From NCBI GenBank assembly GCA_029851415.1, contig CM056741.1, positions 164,845,685 to 164,909,684 of the forward strand: 64,000 bases of DNA, given 5' to 3'. Each line of letters opens with the position of its first letter. Within the stretch, counting starts at the first letter, position 1. Below are positions 35,920-47,281 of this stretch, piece by piece. A program made the translations under genes and the position numbers. Below the pieces are notes generated by a model. It did no database searches. It had not been told where the DNA came from and was given only the letters and a program-made list of their open reading frames with translations. The DNA is from Eretmocerus hayati (lineage: Eukaryota; Arthropoda; Insecta; Hymenoptera; Aphelinidae).

Positions 35920-38900
35920 CTATAGAGATCTGTTTCTCGTATTCTTTCTGACATGTCCATCGCATAAACAAAAAAGCAACGGAATTGCACTCTTTCGATC
36001 CGTATAACCTCTATAGGTTTCCATACTGCAAAACCAATGATGATAATGCATAGTTTCAGCGTCGTACAAGAGCAATGCTATTGGCGAATTGAGCGATAAG
36101 AAAAATACAAGCTGATGGAAGGATGAGAAGACCTCTTCTTCGAAAACGTATTGTAGAGATGACCGGGTAGTATTGCTCGAGGTGGATTTTATATGGAATG
36201 GCTTTGCTTGTCTGAAAATATGAGTTGAGTTTTTAAGAACAAATGAGCAAAAATGGCAAGTATCGTGAAGAAAATTGCTGATGCTGAGTTCAAAAACAGG
36301 AATTACTGACCTCGCAAGACTTCGTCAATAAGTTATTTGTCATGGAATTGAAGCCATAAATATGTGCTATTGGCAAGAATGTTAAACACTTTAGTAAATC
36401 CATGAGGTTCAATTAAGATTTTCTACACCTTATCCGGACAATGGTTTATTCTCTTTTGGAATCCGCAGATGTCTCCGAAAAACAACTTGACGGAATCCAG
36501 AAACCAGCAAATTTTGAATTTGAAGCAATTTTATGAGCAAAATACGGAGATTGTTCGCAAAGATAGAGGCGAAAATTTGTGTGTGCCTAACATGCCCCCC
36601 CCTCCACGTGGTCATCTTGAAAGGGAGTGCAGTGCATTTTTTTAACAATTCAAAACGTATTTACCGCGCCAAATTAGGTCGAAAATAGTTTGGGATCTGC
36701 GGAATGCTCCAAATGTGGTTGCACGCCGATAAAAACTTTTTTTACGCACTTTGTTACCGATTTTCAGAGTTTTTTTTTTGGGAAATCAAGACAGCTCCGA
36801 TCCAGTTGATTAAAATCAGGAGTACTTTAGCTCACACTTCGAAGGCCTTGAGACGAGCTCAAAAATGAGCTAGAATACTTGGAAAAATATTGAGATGTTG
36901 GGTACACCCTTTCGCGAACTCGCGAAAAATCACTCTATAAGAGAACTGTGATAGCTCGGCTCTCGTTGGCTACCTCAACTCATTTTGAAGGTCTTAAAAC
37001 AATTTTCAAAATGCAATGAAGTGCGTTGGAAAATATTTAAGTAGACCAAAAATATTGGCAGAACGCCCTAATGAGAGGGAGGGGGGTGGGTTTCGTCGGG
37101 TACACTTACCTGATCTATTTTTTTGAGACATGATTGGAAGTTTTTCACCAAAATTTTTTGTCATCAAAATGTACTCGAGGTGCATATGAACCATTCGTGT
37201 GAACTTGGAAATATAACTCAACAAAAGTCATTGGCGAGATGGAGTCGAGTGGAACGTGAACAAATGACTCGAGTTCTTATTTAAAGAATGCCAATAAATG
37301 TGTCTAGTATTGCTAGGCTTAATTGCTGTATCTAATATTTTTCCGAAATCAAGGTCTGATTATTTAGATTTTATTCTCATATTTTTCCAATATCTGTCGA
37401 ATAAGAAATCTGAGCAAGTAATAGTGCATTATCCAGCGATGCGAGATTATGCTGTTCTGGGGCATGGGAATCAATTCTCCTCGAGTGGTGTAACGAGGGG
37501 AAAAGATTCCCGATGCCCCAAAATGGCCCGACGAGCGAGATGCATAATACTATTTTATGGTATCAGGGCGACTAAACGCCAGATTTGAGTCGGGAGGAAA
37601 AATGGCCGTTTAGTCGCACTCTGCCAAAAATAAAAAGTAGATGAGAAGATATGAGCAAAAATGAAGTGTTACTCTTCTAAAAATATTTTTGCAGAAAACG
37701 CAGAGTCTAGTAACTTGTTAATAAGTTCTGGACACAGATTATTGCCAGGTATTCTTCATTTTTTATAAGAATACGGGAAAAAACTTGGCTCAAGCACAAT
37801 AAAACACGGTCCAATCTAAATTGAAATGAAAGAAAGAATAAGGAATACCTCATATTCAGCAATAGCCATCAAAAACCAGTAGCACTCTTTCACATGACAC
37901 CGATGATTCCTGTCGATAGAGAGGAACCCAACCACCAGGCATAGCGGAAAGAAATATCCAATGCCATACTTCGATGCTTTGCAAGAGACGAAAAGTATAT
38001 CGAACGTCACGCTTGAAAAGTGCAGCAGCAATTGAACGTAGCGGTTTTTGCAAGGAATTCAACTGGACTTGCAATGTGTATTGGTATATACGTATTTGAA
38101 CACAAATGTGGGACTGTGTATGATGACGTCGTCGAACATCAGCATGGTACGGACGTTTGAACGATGGAAACTCGATGAGCAGAATGCCGTCGTCGCGTAT
38201 ATAGTGTCAATCGAATAACTTTGTCGCGCGCCGTTGGCCAGACACGTGCGACAAACACAAAAAGGGGCGTCAACCTATATGTGATACGCCAAAATCAATT
38301 CGTCTCGAAGCAACACATATCGAGAAGAGGTTGATATACCTGCGTGAAAGCAATGTAAACGCCAACAGCACGACGGGACGTCTTTTAGGCGTAAATGGAC
38401 ACCTGGTCGAATTTTACCCTACAAATTGAATAAAAGAAGGCAAACTCTCGAAAATGAGGGGGGGGGGGGGATACTACTACTGTTCACTTTACTACGCCCA
38501 AACCACGTGTTTACCCAGTAAGTAGTGTAGTGTAGTATAATATTCGAATGGGCAATTTCATCAGCAGCGCGTCGTATTGAGGTGACAAAAATCTAGATAA
38601 TCGAACAGTATTGGCTGTTTTTTCCAATCTATAGTACTTTATTTTGTTGTAATCAGTGGTGTTTGAGAAATATTTTCTGTGTTTCTCGAATGCCGATGAA
38701 AATTAGAGAGATTTATCAATTTCCTCAATTTTCGGGGTGCATCTATCAACTTCTATGTTGTGGACTAATTCTATTTTTTTTCATTTCATCATCATAAAAT
38801 GCCAAGCTGTGACGGTACGATAACTTTTTGATACAGCAGCCTCTATAACAATACTTGATTCTTCCCAATACTCAAACCTCCTGCGCAAAAAACCGGAATA

Positions 38901-39119
38901 AGTCGTCCTAATAACATGAGATCCTTATATAAATTCTGCACAAGGAGGTTAATTGACTGGTTTCAAATATTTTCTATGGAATAGATTTTTTGAAAGGTAT
39001 CAAGATACAAAAGCAAGCTTATGTTTTTACCGTGTGTTTATTGCAAGTATATTCGAATTACTGGGCACATTGAACCGTGGGCTAGCTGACAATTTTTGGT
39101 AGTTATTTCTTGATGGTAG
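35920..39119. other. gene-free stretch with small hairpins
   Basis: No coding sequence. Small inverted repeats occur at 36911-36928 (TTTCGCGA/TCGCGAAA), about 37425-37553 and 37566-37615. A 13-G run lies at 38458-38470. A sequence near 36840-37040 resembles fragments at both window ends. Confidence 0.5.
37566..37615. repeat. short stem-loop
   Basis: GCGACTAAACGCCA pairs with TGGCCGTTTAGTCGC around a loop of about 21 nt. It stands alone next to a weaker hairpin (37425-37553) containing GGGGCATGGGAATC and its complement. Confidence 0.6.
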
Positions 39120-40780
39120 TAGTCCAGTAGAATTAGCTCGAAAAGGACGTCATTTTGGCGGTAGAAGATAGGTGCTCGTTTTATTTTTTTTTTTCAGGTG
39201 CAGGACACTCCATAGAACCATGTCTACCACTTCCGAACAAATTTCGCTGGCCGGGAAAAATTATTAACAATGAATTACTGGTAAAAACGACACTTTTCGC
39301 AGATTAATGTCTATAGCTCTGTGGGTATAACTTTGAGCGAGTTCGCTCTGGTCTCATCTTCTAGCTAGAGAAAAAACCTACAGATTAAAAAAAAATTTAT
39401 TGCTCTAGCCTATTTTTTGTTGGAGTTACATAGGTTTAAACAAAAAAAGACCTATTATAAACAAATGGTTGTTAATCCTCCAATAAATGACTAATGAGGC
39501 CAAAACCTCAGGAAATCGATAGTTCTCATAGAGGTTAATAAGCATACCAAATTTGGTGACGATTCGTTGAATCGTTTTTGAACAACCCTATTTGTTTATA
39601 AAAAATTGTTTTTCAGGAGAAGTGGCGTAACTTTTTTATAAACAAAGATGGTGTTTTGGGAAAAATCAGGGTGATACCTAGAAGTCTACTTCAGTATCCC
39701 GTTTGAATCATTATAATATCTTGTATAGGCGATTTTTGAGAGCTAATTGGTTATAATTTTTGCACACGCCTCTCATTGTGTATTAAAATCTCGAAATACA
39801 TCGATTAGATGAGGAGGAACCCGAAAACGAAACCAGCCAATCGCGTTTTTTCTCAAGCTACCCCAGATTTAAAAAAGAATGAAGGAAATTGGTCACGTAG
39901 AACCAGAAATATTGCGAAAAAATCCTAGGTGCTCGATTTTGAAGTTCACTGTTTCTCACGCGCCACGAGCCAACCACAGCTAATCTTTGGTGCGATTCAA
40001 AATCGAGCGCGTAGGATTTTTTCGTTCTTTCTTTTTTAAATCTGGGGTAGCTTGAGAAAAAACGCGATTGGCTGGTTTCGTTTTCGGGTTCCTCCTCATC
40101 TAATCGATGTATTTCGAGATTTTAATACACAATGAGAGGCGTGTGCAAAAATTATAAACAATTAGCTCTCAAAAATCGCCTATACAAGATATGATAATGA
40201 ATCAAACGGGATACTGGAGAGTAGACTTCTAGGTATCACCCTGATTTTTCCCAAAACACCATCTTTGTTTATAAAAAAGTTACGCTACTTCTCCTGAAAA
40301 ACAATTTTTTATAAACAAATAGGGTTGTTAAAAAACGATTCAACGAATCGTTACCAAATTTGGTATGCTTATTAACCTCAATGAGGACTATCGATTCCCT
40401 GAGTTTTTGGCCTCATTAGTCATTTATTGGAGGATTAACAACCATTTGTTTATAATAGGTCTTTTTTTGTTTAAACCTATGTAACTCCAACAAAAAATAG
40501 GCTAGAGCAATAAATTTTTTTTTTTAATCTGTAGGTTTTTTCTCTAGCTAGAAGATGAGACCAGAGCGAACTCGCTCAAAGTTATACCCACAGAGCTATA
40601 GGCATTAATCTGCGAAAAGTGTCTATTTTACCAGTAATTCATTGTTAATAATTTTTCCCGGCCAGCGAAAGTTCGGAAGTGGTAGACATGGTTCTAATAT
40701 GGAGTGTCCTGCACCTGAAAAAAAAATAAAACCAGCACCTATCTTCTACCGCCAAGAAAAAATCTAATTCCACTGGTCTA
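39120..40780. mobile_element. long foldback element 1 (about 1.66 kb hairpin)
   Basis: Left arm about 39120-39943, right arm about 39996-40780, near-identical in reverse complement with few mismatches; loop about 52 bp. The termini are TAGTCCAGTAGAATTAG on the left and, read inward from the right, TAGACCAGTGGAATTAG. Flanking triplets are TAG and TAA, a 3-bp duplication with one mismatch. No coding capacity; the open frames inside differ between arms. An RNA from it would fold into a dsRNA of roughly 800 bp. Confidence 0.85.
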
Positions 40781-41983
40781 TAAGAGATGACGACTAAACA
40801 GTGACAGGCGGGTGAGCAGTCATCGTTTCCGTTGAATAAATGAACAAAAATTCCAGATAATTGAGTTTCCACGTGGCCGGGTGACTTGAATGTTGACTGA
40901 GAGATGACGCAAGCAACGAAGCAGTGAATTTTGATGCATTTCACGGTTTTTTTTAAGACGGATTTAGAACTGCCCTATCAGTATAGCGACGCGTTTCTGA
41001 TGGACTTTTCTCGACCATCTATCCAAATACCAAAAAAACCATACTGTAGGGAATGATTCTGGGTTGTTGAAAAATTTGACTTTGACAGACAATGAGTATA
41101 TACTCAAAAAAAATCGACGAACTGGTATGGCAACTAGTTAATGATGACTTTTAATCGACTGAATTGAGAAATATCTGCGGGTTTTTGTGTAGAAAATAAT
41201 TCTAGAACACTCAGTTACCCGGTCTGTTTGTTTTTTATTCAACGAAGACGGGATAGCTTCCGTCTGTCACTGCTGTCTAGCCGTGTCATCTCCTCACCAC
41301 CAATGACTTATTAAAAAAATAATTTGAACTAGCTCCCGGTCTAAGAGTAATGACATTCATTTTTGATTAAGGATATTCGGCTGAATAATGTATGGATCTG
41401 AAGAGATCCTGCGACCATACTCTGGATTGAAGAGAGACTGAAAAATTAATCAAGTCCAACCTTCCGATGCGATCGAGGATGCGATCCTCACAATATAGTA
41501 TTTCATTTCTGTTTTCGTACTGTAGCGGGAACTTGAAAACTTTTCAATCGGGCACGCGAATCAAATTGTAGAAAATTAGTCAAAATAAATAATGGAAATT
41601 GAGATTAATTCATGGAGAAGAGAATTTTCACGAAAATTTACAATTAAAAAAACCTCAATAGCAAATTTGTTGCTCATAAAAATGAACAAGACCCAACCTC
41701 AGCACATTAGAATATTAATGAACAAAAATGAGGCAGCAGCATGCTGCATTATCATCATCATCAGGGAGGCAGCGTAAGTAAAAAAAATTAGGTCAAAGGA
41801 TCACGCTCGCGCGCATATGATCCGGTTTAAATCCGGCACCAACACCATCATCACTGTTTGCTTCCTCAATACACTCAAAAACGCATCACAGAAAGCATCG
41901 GAATACGGCCGGGACATCAACAAGTATATAATACAGCCCTAGGGCATCCGACGCTCTGCTTTGCTTTTGAACAAGCTCCCAAG
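40781..41983. other. gene-free stretch
   Basis: No supported coding, RNA or repeat feature. Confidence 0.45.
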
Positions 41984-41986
41984 TAA

Positions 41987-42246
41987 GGGTGTGTCCACCA
42001 ATCAAGCACTTGAGCCGTGAGCCGGCGTACGCCGAGCGTGCGTTGGCGCACGGCTCATGCGCTGCTCACCAAATTTGAGCCCGCTTGTGTGTTTCTGTAT
42101 CTGTTTGCTACGAGATCGTCCATCGTTTTTGATAGCTAAACTCGAATTCTGTCTTCGATCAGTTGGCGATGTGAAAAACGCCCAAGCCGGCTCAAATTTG
42201 GTGAGCGGCGGCGCATGGCTCATGCGCTCCATTTGTGGACATACCC
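41987..42246. mobile_element. Harbinger-like hairpin MITE, copy 1 of a tandem pair
   Basis: Termini GGGTGTGTCCAC and GTGGACATACCC, flanked by TAA on both sides. The arms contain GC-rich matched words (GAGCCG, GCGCATGAGC, CTCACCAAATTTGAGCC). TAA/TTA duplications are typical of PIF/Harbinger transposition (established). No transposase is present. Confidence 0.8.
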
Positions 42247-42249
42247 TAA

Positions 42250-42545
42250 GGGTGTGTCCACAAATAAAGCGCACGCACTGCTCACGGTTCACAGCGCATA
42301 CCCACGGCTCACGTGAGCCACGCGCTGCTCATCAGATTTTAGCCGGCGAGTGACATGGATTTCCCGGAAGATCGTCATCCATTCGTGAATCCTAACCTCA
42401 AGTTCTGTATCGGATCCAGCCGGTAACAAGGGAAATCCATATCACTCTCAAGCTAAAATCCGATGAGTAGCGCATGGCGCACGTGAGCCGTGGGTATGCG
42501 CTGTGAGCCGTGAGCAGTGCGTGCGCTTTATTTGTGGACACACCC
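42250..42545. mobile_element. Harbinger-like hairpin MITE, copy 2 of a tandem pair
   Basis: Termini GGGTGTGTCCACAAATAAAG and the exact complement ending at 42545; flanked by TAA on both sides, the left TAA being shared with copy 1. Arms of about 100 bp match almost perfectly (GCGCACGCACTGCTCACGG and complement). The inner half differs from copy 1. Confidence 0.85.
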
Positions 42546-42548
42546 TAA

Positions 42549-43296
42549 CTAGTCGGTCGTCCACTCCGCGCACGCTATCTTTACCACCATCACACAATCG
42601 CACAATCATCATCGCGTAAGAGTCCACTCTTAGAATATTTAAATGCACAGCTGTAGGCCAATTATTATCCCTTGTTTAATGAAGCGAGCATTCTTTTCCT
42701 ACTACTCGAGGAGTATTTACCGGTAATGGCTACAAAACAATTAGACACTAGCGCGTTTCTCGTTATACTTTCTTTCGCTGAAAACTGCAAAAATATAGCT
42801 ATAGATAACGACACCCAACTCTGATACTTTGAGTATGTATTCACGTGAGGCAAAAGGTGAAGGTGATGGTGGTGGTGGTGCGCCAGACACATCTCTCTTA
42901 TTCGCAACCGAGTTTTTCGCACCTGGTCAAATTGATTTATCGACACACGCCAGACGGCTAGCCGGACAGCCAATACCACTGATATAGCTCTTTTTAACGG
43001 ATTTCGAACGCGTTGCGATTTTGCCACTTCGACGCTCCATAGACAGCAATATTGCGAGTTATACGAACATATTATATGTGTAGATAACAGATTCGTACGT
43101 GATTGAACATTATCGAGGCTTTGGCAAATTATTGCAAAAAGTGAGAGAGAGAGAGATTTGAGCTGGAGAATTTGAATTGATGGGTACGCTGATCTCAAAA
43201 CAGAGACGAAAGAAGCATTAGGTTTTCAAGGCCGAGCTGCCTCGCGAGTTGAAGGAAACATTTTTTTTCATTGAGATTTGCCTGTAAATTAAGATA
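42549..43296. other. gene-free stretch
   Basis: Contains a GGT/GGTGAT microsatellite near 42857-42880. Nothing else was recognised. Confidence 0.45.
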
Positions 43297-43920
43297 CCGT
43301 CAACTGGAGGTAACTTCGGGACACGGGGATAACTATGGGACAACCCATGAAAGAGTTATTATCACGCGCGACCAGCAGCAAAGCAGATAACCATGAGGCT
43401 TTGGTACCTGTTCTCCCTACTTAGGGCACGCATGGGTAATGTTTTGCACCGGCACGAGGTCCTCCATCAGTTGTGAGTTCATTTATAAACAGACTTCTTC
43501 AAGAGTATGTTTTCAATCCAAAAAACAGTCTCTCGGAAAATGAGCGTGGTATACCGACCTTTGCAGGATGACACCAAGGTAACTGGGCTAGATTTCAACT
43601 TGTCTGTACAGATATTTGAACTAATCTATCATTACATTGGCGTAATTTTACCCAGTTTCAATTTTGTAACGTAAAAACTGGAAAGAATGTGTTTTCTTCT
43701 GATATAAACCGGGGTAACATTGGGACACGGCTTTGAGCGCCCATATCTTCAACTAGAGATGTCCAAATGTACTCCATAAGTACCGCAATCGAAAGCTGAA
43801 GCTGTAAGCTTTCGATTGACTGCACATACAATGTGCCTCTGGTATAAGACGTACAAGTTTCCCGAGTTTGGAGGGAAAAAATGCGGTTTTTGTCCCAAAA
43901 TTACCCCAGTTGACGGTACT
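43297..43920. mobile_element. TA-flanked element with CCGTCAACTGG termini
   Basis: Left end TACCGTCAACTGGAGGTAAC near 43297 and right end complementary to TACCGTCAACTGGGGTAA near 43920. Both are followed inward by GGGACA words. The ends are bounded by TA, as expected for a Tc1/mariner-type non-autonomous element. No transposase frame was seen. A small inner hairpin (CAATCGAAAGCT and complement) lies at 43797-43823. Confidence 0.75.
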
Positions 43921-45132
43921 TCAATCGTAGTGTTGTGATATGATCATATAAAAATGAAGATGAATTCAGTACATCTGCTGTATGGTTTACTGTATGCACT
44001 TGTTTCTTATGTGGGTACGCAGAGGCGCTGTCAAGAATGGGCTCACTTAACATGCTGTGACGCAATGGCATGGAGATATCGCTAGCGCAGCCGTAAAATT
44101 TGCACGAAATACCGTCCTGGTATAATATTGTATATATAGGCCGTCATAGGTCGTTTGGCACCATCACCTTGAAAAATCTTTTATGGATTTCTTTCGTGTT
44201 ATGTTTGAGCTTGGTAATCGGTCGCTTCGTTGATGGCGATACGGTGTGTGCTTTCGCAAACGAGGTGTTGTTGTTACACGAAAAAAGTTGAAAACGGAAA
44301 AGGATAAAATATGAAGATTCTCTCAATGTGATTGTTGCGGACGTAACGACCAAAAGTGTTATCATCAGGATCATGAAGCGAGTTTCCGTGTGGATTCGTC
44401 ACAAAATTAACAATTGGGTTTTGAGATGCGAAAAAACATACGATTTTTTGTGCGATTCATCATTTTGTACGGAAGAAGCCCGGAAGGAAGGAGGGAGGGG
44501 GGGGGGGGTTACTGTAACTAATGCTGCGGGTGAGCTTTGCGGCGAGTCACGTGACAATTTCTGAAATGTTCGCGAGAAGTTTCTTAAATTATATTCGGAT
44601 TTTCCCAATGCTTGCTGTACAAGTTATTACCTTACCAAATATTGGAGATTGCGGTTGTTCTTAGTGTACTCAGCGAGGTACTCATTGTCAGTGTATTAAA
44701 CACTTCCAAAAGGGGAATTAGAGCTCAGAATCTTGATTCCACGCAATATGTAATTTTACATTAAACTTACTTGGCTTCAGCACTATGCCATGTAACACAC
44801 TGTTATCCCAAATCTCAAGTCAAGTTGAAACATATAAATATTCTGCTGAATATATCTTGTCTTTAAAACATGCATACCTATAAAGCAAGATATGCTCTGT
44901 AAGTTTATTCTAACTCGATCCATACCATCCATACCCGCTGCAATCGCTCCAAAGCTTGGCATATAGGCTTTGCAGCTTTTATTACAACTTATTCATGATT
45001 CATGTTCCGTTCAGTTTTGAGACTTGTTACATTCCTGTTTTAATTTCCATATAAATAAGTTCGTGAGCATTAAAATCAAAGTCAAACCTGATACCATGAG
45101 TAATTTTGTAGATTTTTCGTCCTTGATGTTCA
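43921..45132. other. gene-free stretch
   Basis: Contains a 12-G run at 44497-44508. No other feature could be supported. Confidence 0.45.
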
Positions 45133-45324
45133 ATATATGAGATGATTATTTGGTCTCATCGATCTTGAAGGACGGTGGGGAACTACATAAATAGAGCCTG
45201 ATGAGGTCCACGAAACCTAGTGGACGAAACGTAGCAATAAAATTTCTTTCATGAAATTTTGGGAATTTATTTAGTTCCCCACCGTCCTTCAAGATCGATG
45301 AGACCAAATAATCACCTCATATAT
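45133..45324. repeat. inverted repeat enclosing a hammerhead-like motif
   Basis: Arms of about 55-60 bp (ATATATGAGATGATTATTTG, then CTTGAAGGACGGTGGGGAAC) are almost perfectly complementary to the right side ending at 45324. The loop holds the motif at 45198-45230 and a small A/T hairpin (AAAATTTC and complement). Confidence 0.85.
45198..45230 (+). ncRNA. hammerhead-ribozyme-like core motif
   Basis: CTGATGAG, then a 6-bp stem GTCCAC/GTGGAC with an 8-nt loop, then GAAAC: the order of conserved blocks in a hammerhead (CUGAUGA, stem II, GAAA). One extra G lies before stem II. A proper stem III and cleavage triplet could not be placed with confidence. Such motifs occur in Penelope-like and other retroelements (established). 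Activity is unproven. Confidence 0.35.
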
Positions 45325-47281
45325 CAAACCTGATACATGCAACACCTCGTGTACTTTTCGTCGCGAGGAGCTTCAAGACATTAACATGTACACAGAGTCT
45401 TGTCAATTTCATTCGTAAAACGAGGCAAAAAACAACTTATTTTACCGCAAAAATCGCGAAGAATTACTGTCCATGCATCTCTAACTTTGGTAGTCTAGCA
45501 ATGATGTTCCACCACCATCACCACCACCACCACTACCAACCTCGTCTACGTTTCTACGTCTGCGTCGTCTGCTGTAGCGCCTTTTTAGACGAATGATTCT
45601 CTGACTGCTTTGAGTGTAATATCCCGAGGGATATCGTCGTCGCGTATGTCAGAATTTACCTTCCGTCCTATCTCAGAGACACTCCCCTATACATATAATA
45701 CACCATCACCTTTGCTGCCTACCCACCCATATCATCATGGTGGCATTGCACACCATATCAGACAGTCCGCGAATATATCACGTAACTCTCTGTCCGACGA
45801 CGACGACGACGACGACTATAGGAAAGGTATCAAGTTGACCTTGCGCGCCACATGAGCTTTTGCAAATTTTTTTTCTTTTTATTTCTTCTTTTTAACTGTG
45901 GCTCTATTCAGCTCGCGTATGATGTGCATTCAGAGCTTTACACGTCTAAATAGAACGACAGAAAAAAAAAAGGTAAAATGAAAAAAGTGAGAGACGGACG
46001 GCAGACTATACTACTCACTACTACTACTATTACTACTAGCGGGCTCTTATTAGCCGTCAAGCGAGCGACTTTGTAATTCTAACGAGTCTGTCGGCTCTGA
46101 TGTTGCTACTGGCTTTGCAGAGTCCGATCCGGAAGAAGCTGGCTGCAGCACATCAGAGCGAAAGAGAAAAGCCAAAAGAGTATTACAAAGTTGGTACCAT
46201 TGCTGCAGGCTCTGGCTCTCTGCACTACTATATACACACACTCACAAATGCAAGAGGAAAAATGTCCCTTGGGCTACACTGCAGCCTTTTAATGATGAAA
46301 TTTCTCCACATGGACAGCCTCTCCTCCTTCTCTATCTCTCTATCTATTCTACATCCTATGTCAAAAATTTTATTGAAGCTGGATCATGTAACAGCGGTCG
46401 TCACTGTATATAAAATGCGAGAGGGAGAAGAGTGTTCAAAAGTCTCTATCTCACTTTAATGAAAGTGAAAAAATTTGTTCAATTTGAGCAGACCCTTTGG
46501 ACGGATACATGACAACGAAACTATACAAGGGTATGAGCTTTTTGCGTTTTTTTTTTCTATGGACTCTTCTGATGTGTACACGCGTCATCACTAGAGCTTG
46601 GCTAAATTTACTTTTCACCACCGGTGTTCTCCTGCTATTATACATAGTACGTACGAAGAGGTCAAACCTCCGCAAAATCCCAAAGGTAAACCATCTCTCT
46701 TTCTTCCTCGATTTGCACGTTTAATATTCATCGCTCATCAGATTATTCGTCTTTGTCGGTGTGTGTTGTGCCGCGCCCAAGAGCACTGATGGTGTAAGCT
46801 TTGCTGCTCTACTGCCTCGAGCTCAAATATCGTTTGACTAGCTCCATTTCGGACTTCTCTTTTTCTTTTGAGCAGGCGCAAGGCAAACACTTTACTTCAG
46901 CTAAGATGATAAAAGCACGTTTTAATATCTTTTTGAAGTCTTTTTATTTCATTGAATTGTTTGACATTGAAGGGTTAGTAGAAGAAAATCTTCAATGTAC
47001 TTTGTGGAAAGTGGGCTTATGACGATAAGTACATCTAAATTAATCTTAAGGTACAACATCAGGTACATTAAACGATATTTCACCAAATTTCAGCCCTATG
47101 ATGATCTTTAGAATTTTTGGGACAACCATTGCATCTCATCAGCGATTCAATACTCTAAGGCCTTTCACGCCACTAGAAAGAATCTATCAAGGCGAAATAT
47201 TAAATGCACACCAAGCAACATTTGATACTTGATTTGGTGGAGTCATTCAGCCCCAGTGGTGAAATGCTTTAACTACGTTCA
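45325..47281. other. gene-free stretch with trinucleotide tracts
   Basis: CCA tracts near 45510-45540, GAC tract near 45797, ACT tract near 46015-46040. Open frames are repetitive or short. No gene could be supported. Confidence 0.45.

Noticed and set aside
42665..43198. 177-codon minus-strand frame
   Set aside because: Low-complexity HHHHHH comes from a GGT microsatellite. No domain was recognised and flanking splice sites give no coherent gene.
45198..45230. Confident call of an active hammerhead ribozyme
   Set aside because: Only the stem II side of the fold is convincing. Stem III, the cleavage triplet and the extra G remain unresolved, so it is kept as a motif only.
45610..45855. 81-codon frame with a poly-Asp run
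   Set aside because: The acidic run is a GAC microsatellite. The rest has no recognisable feature.
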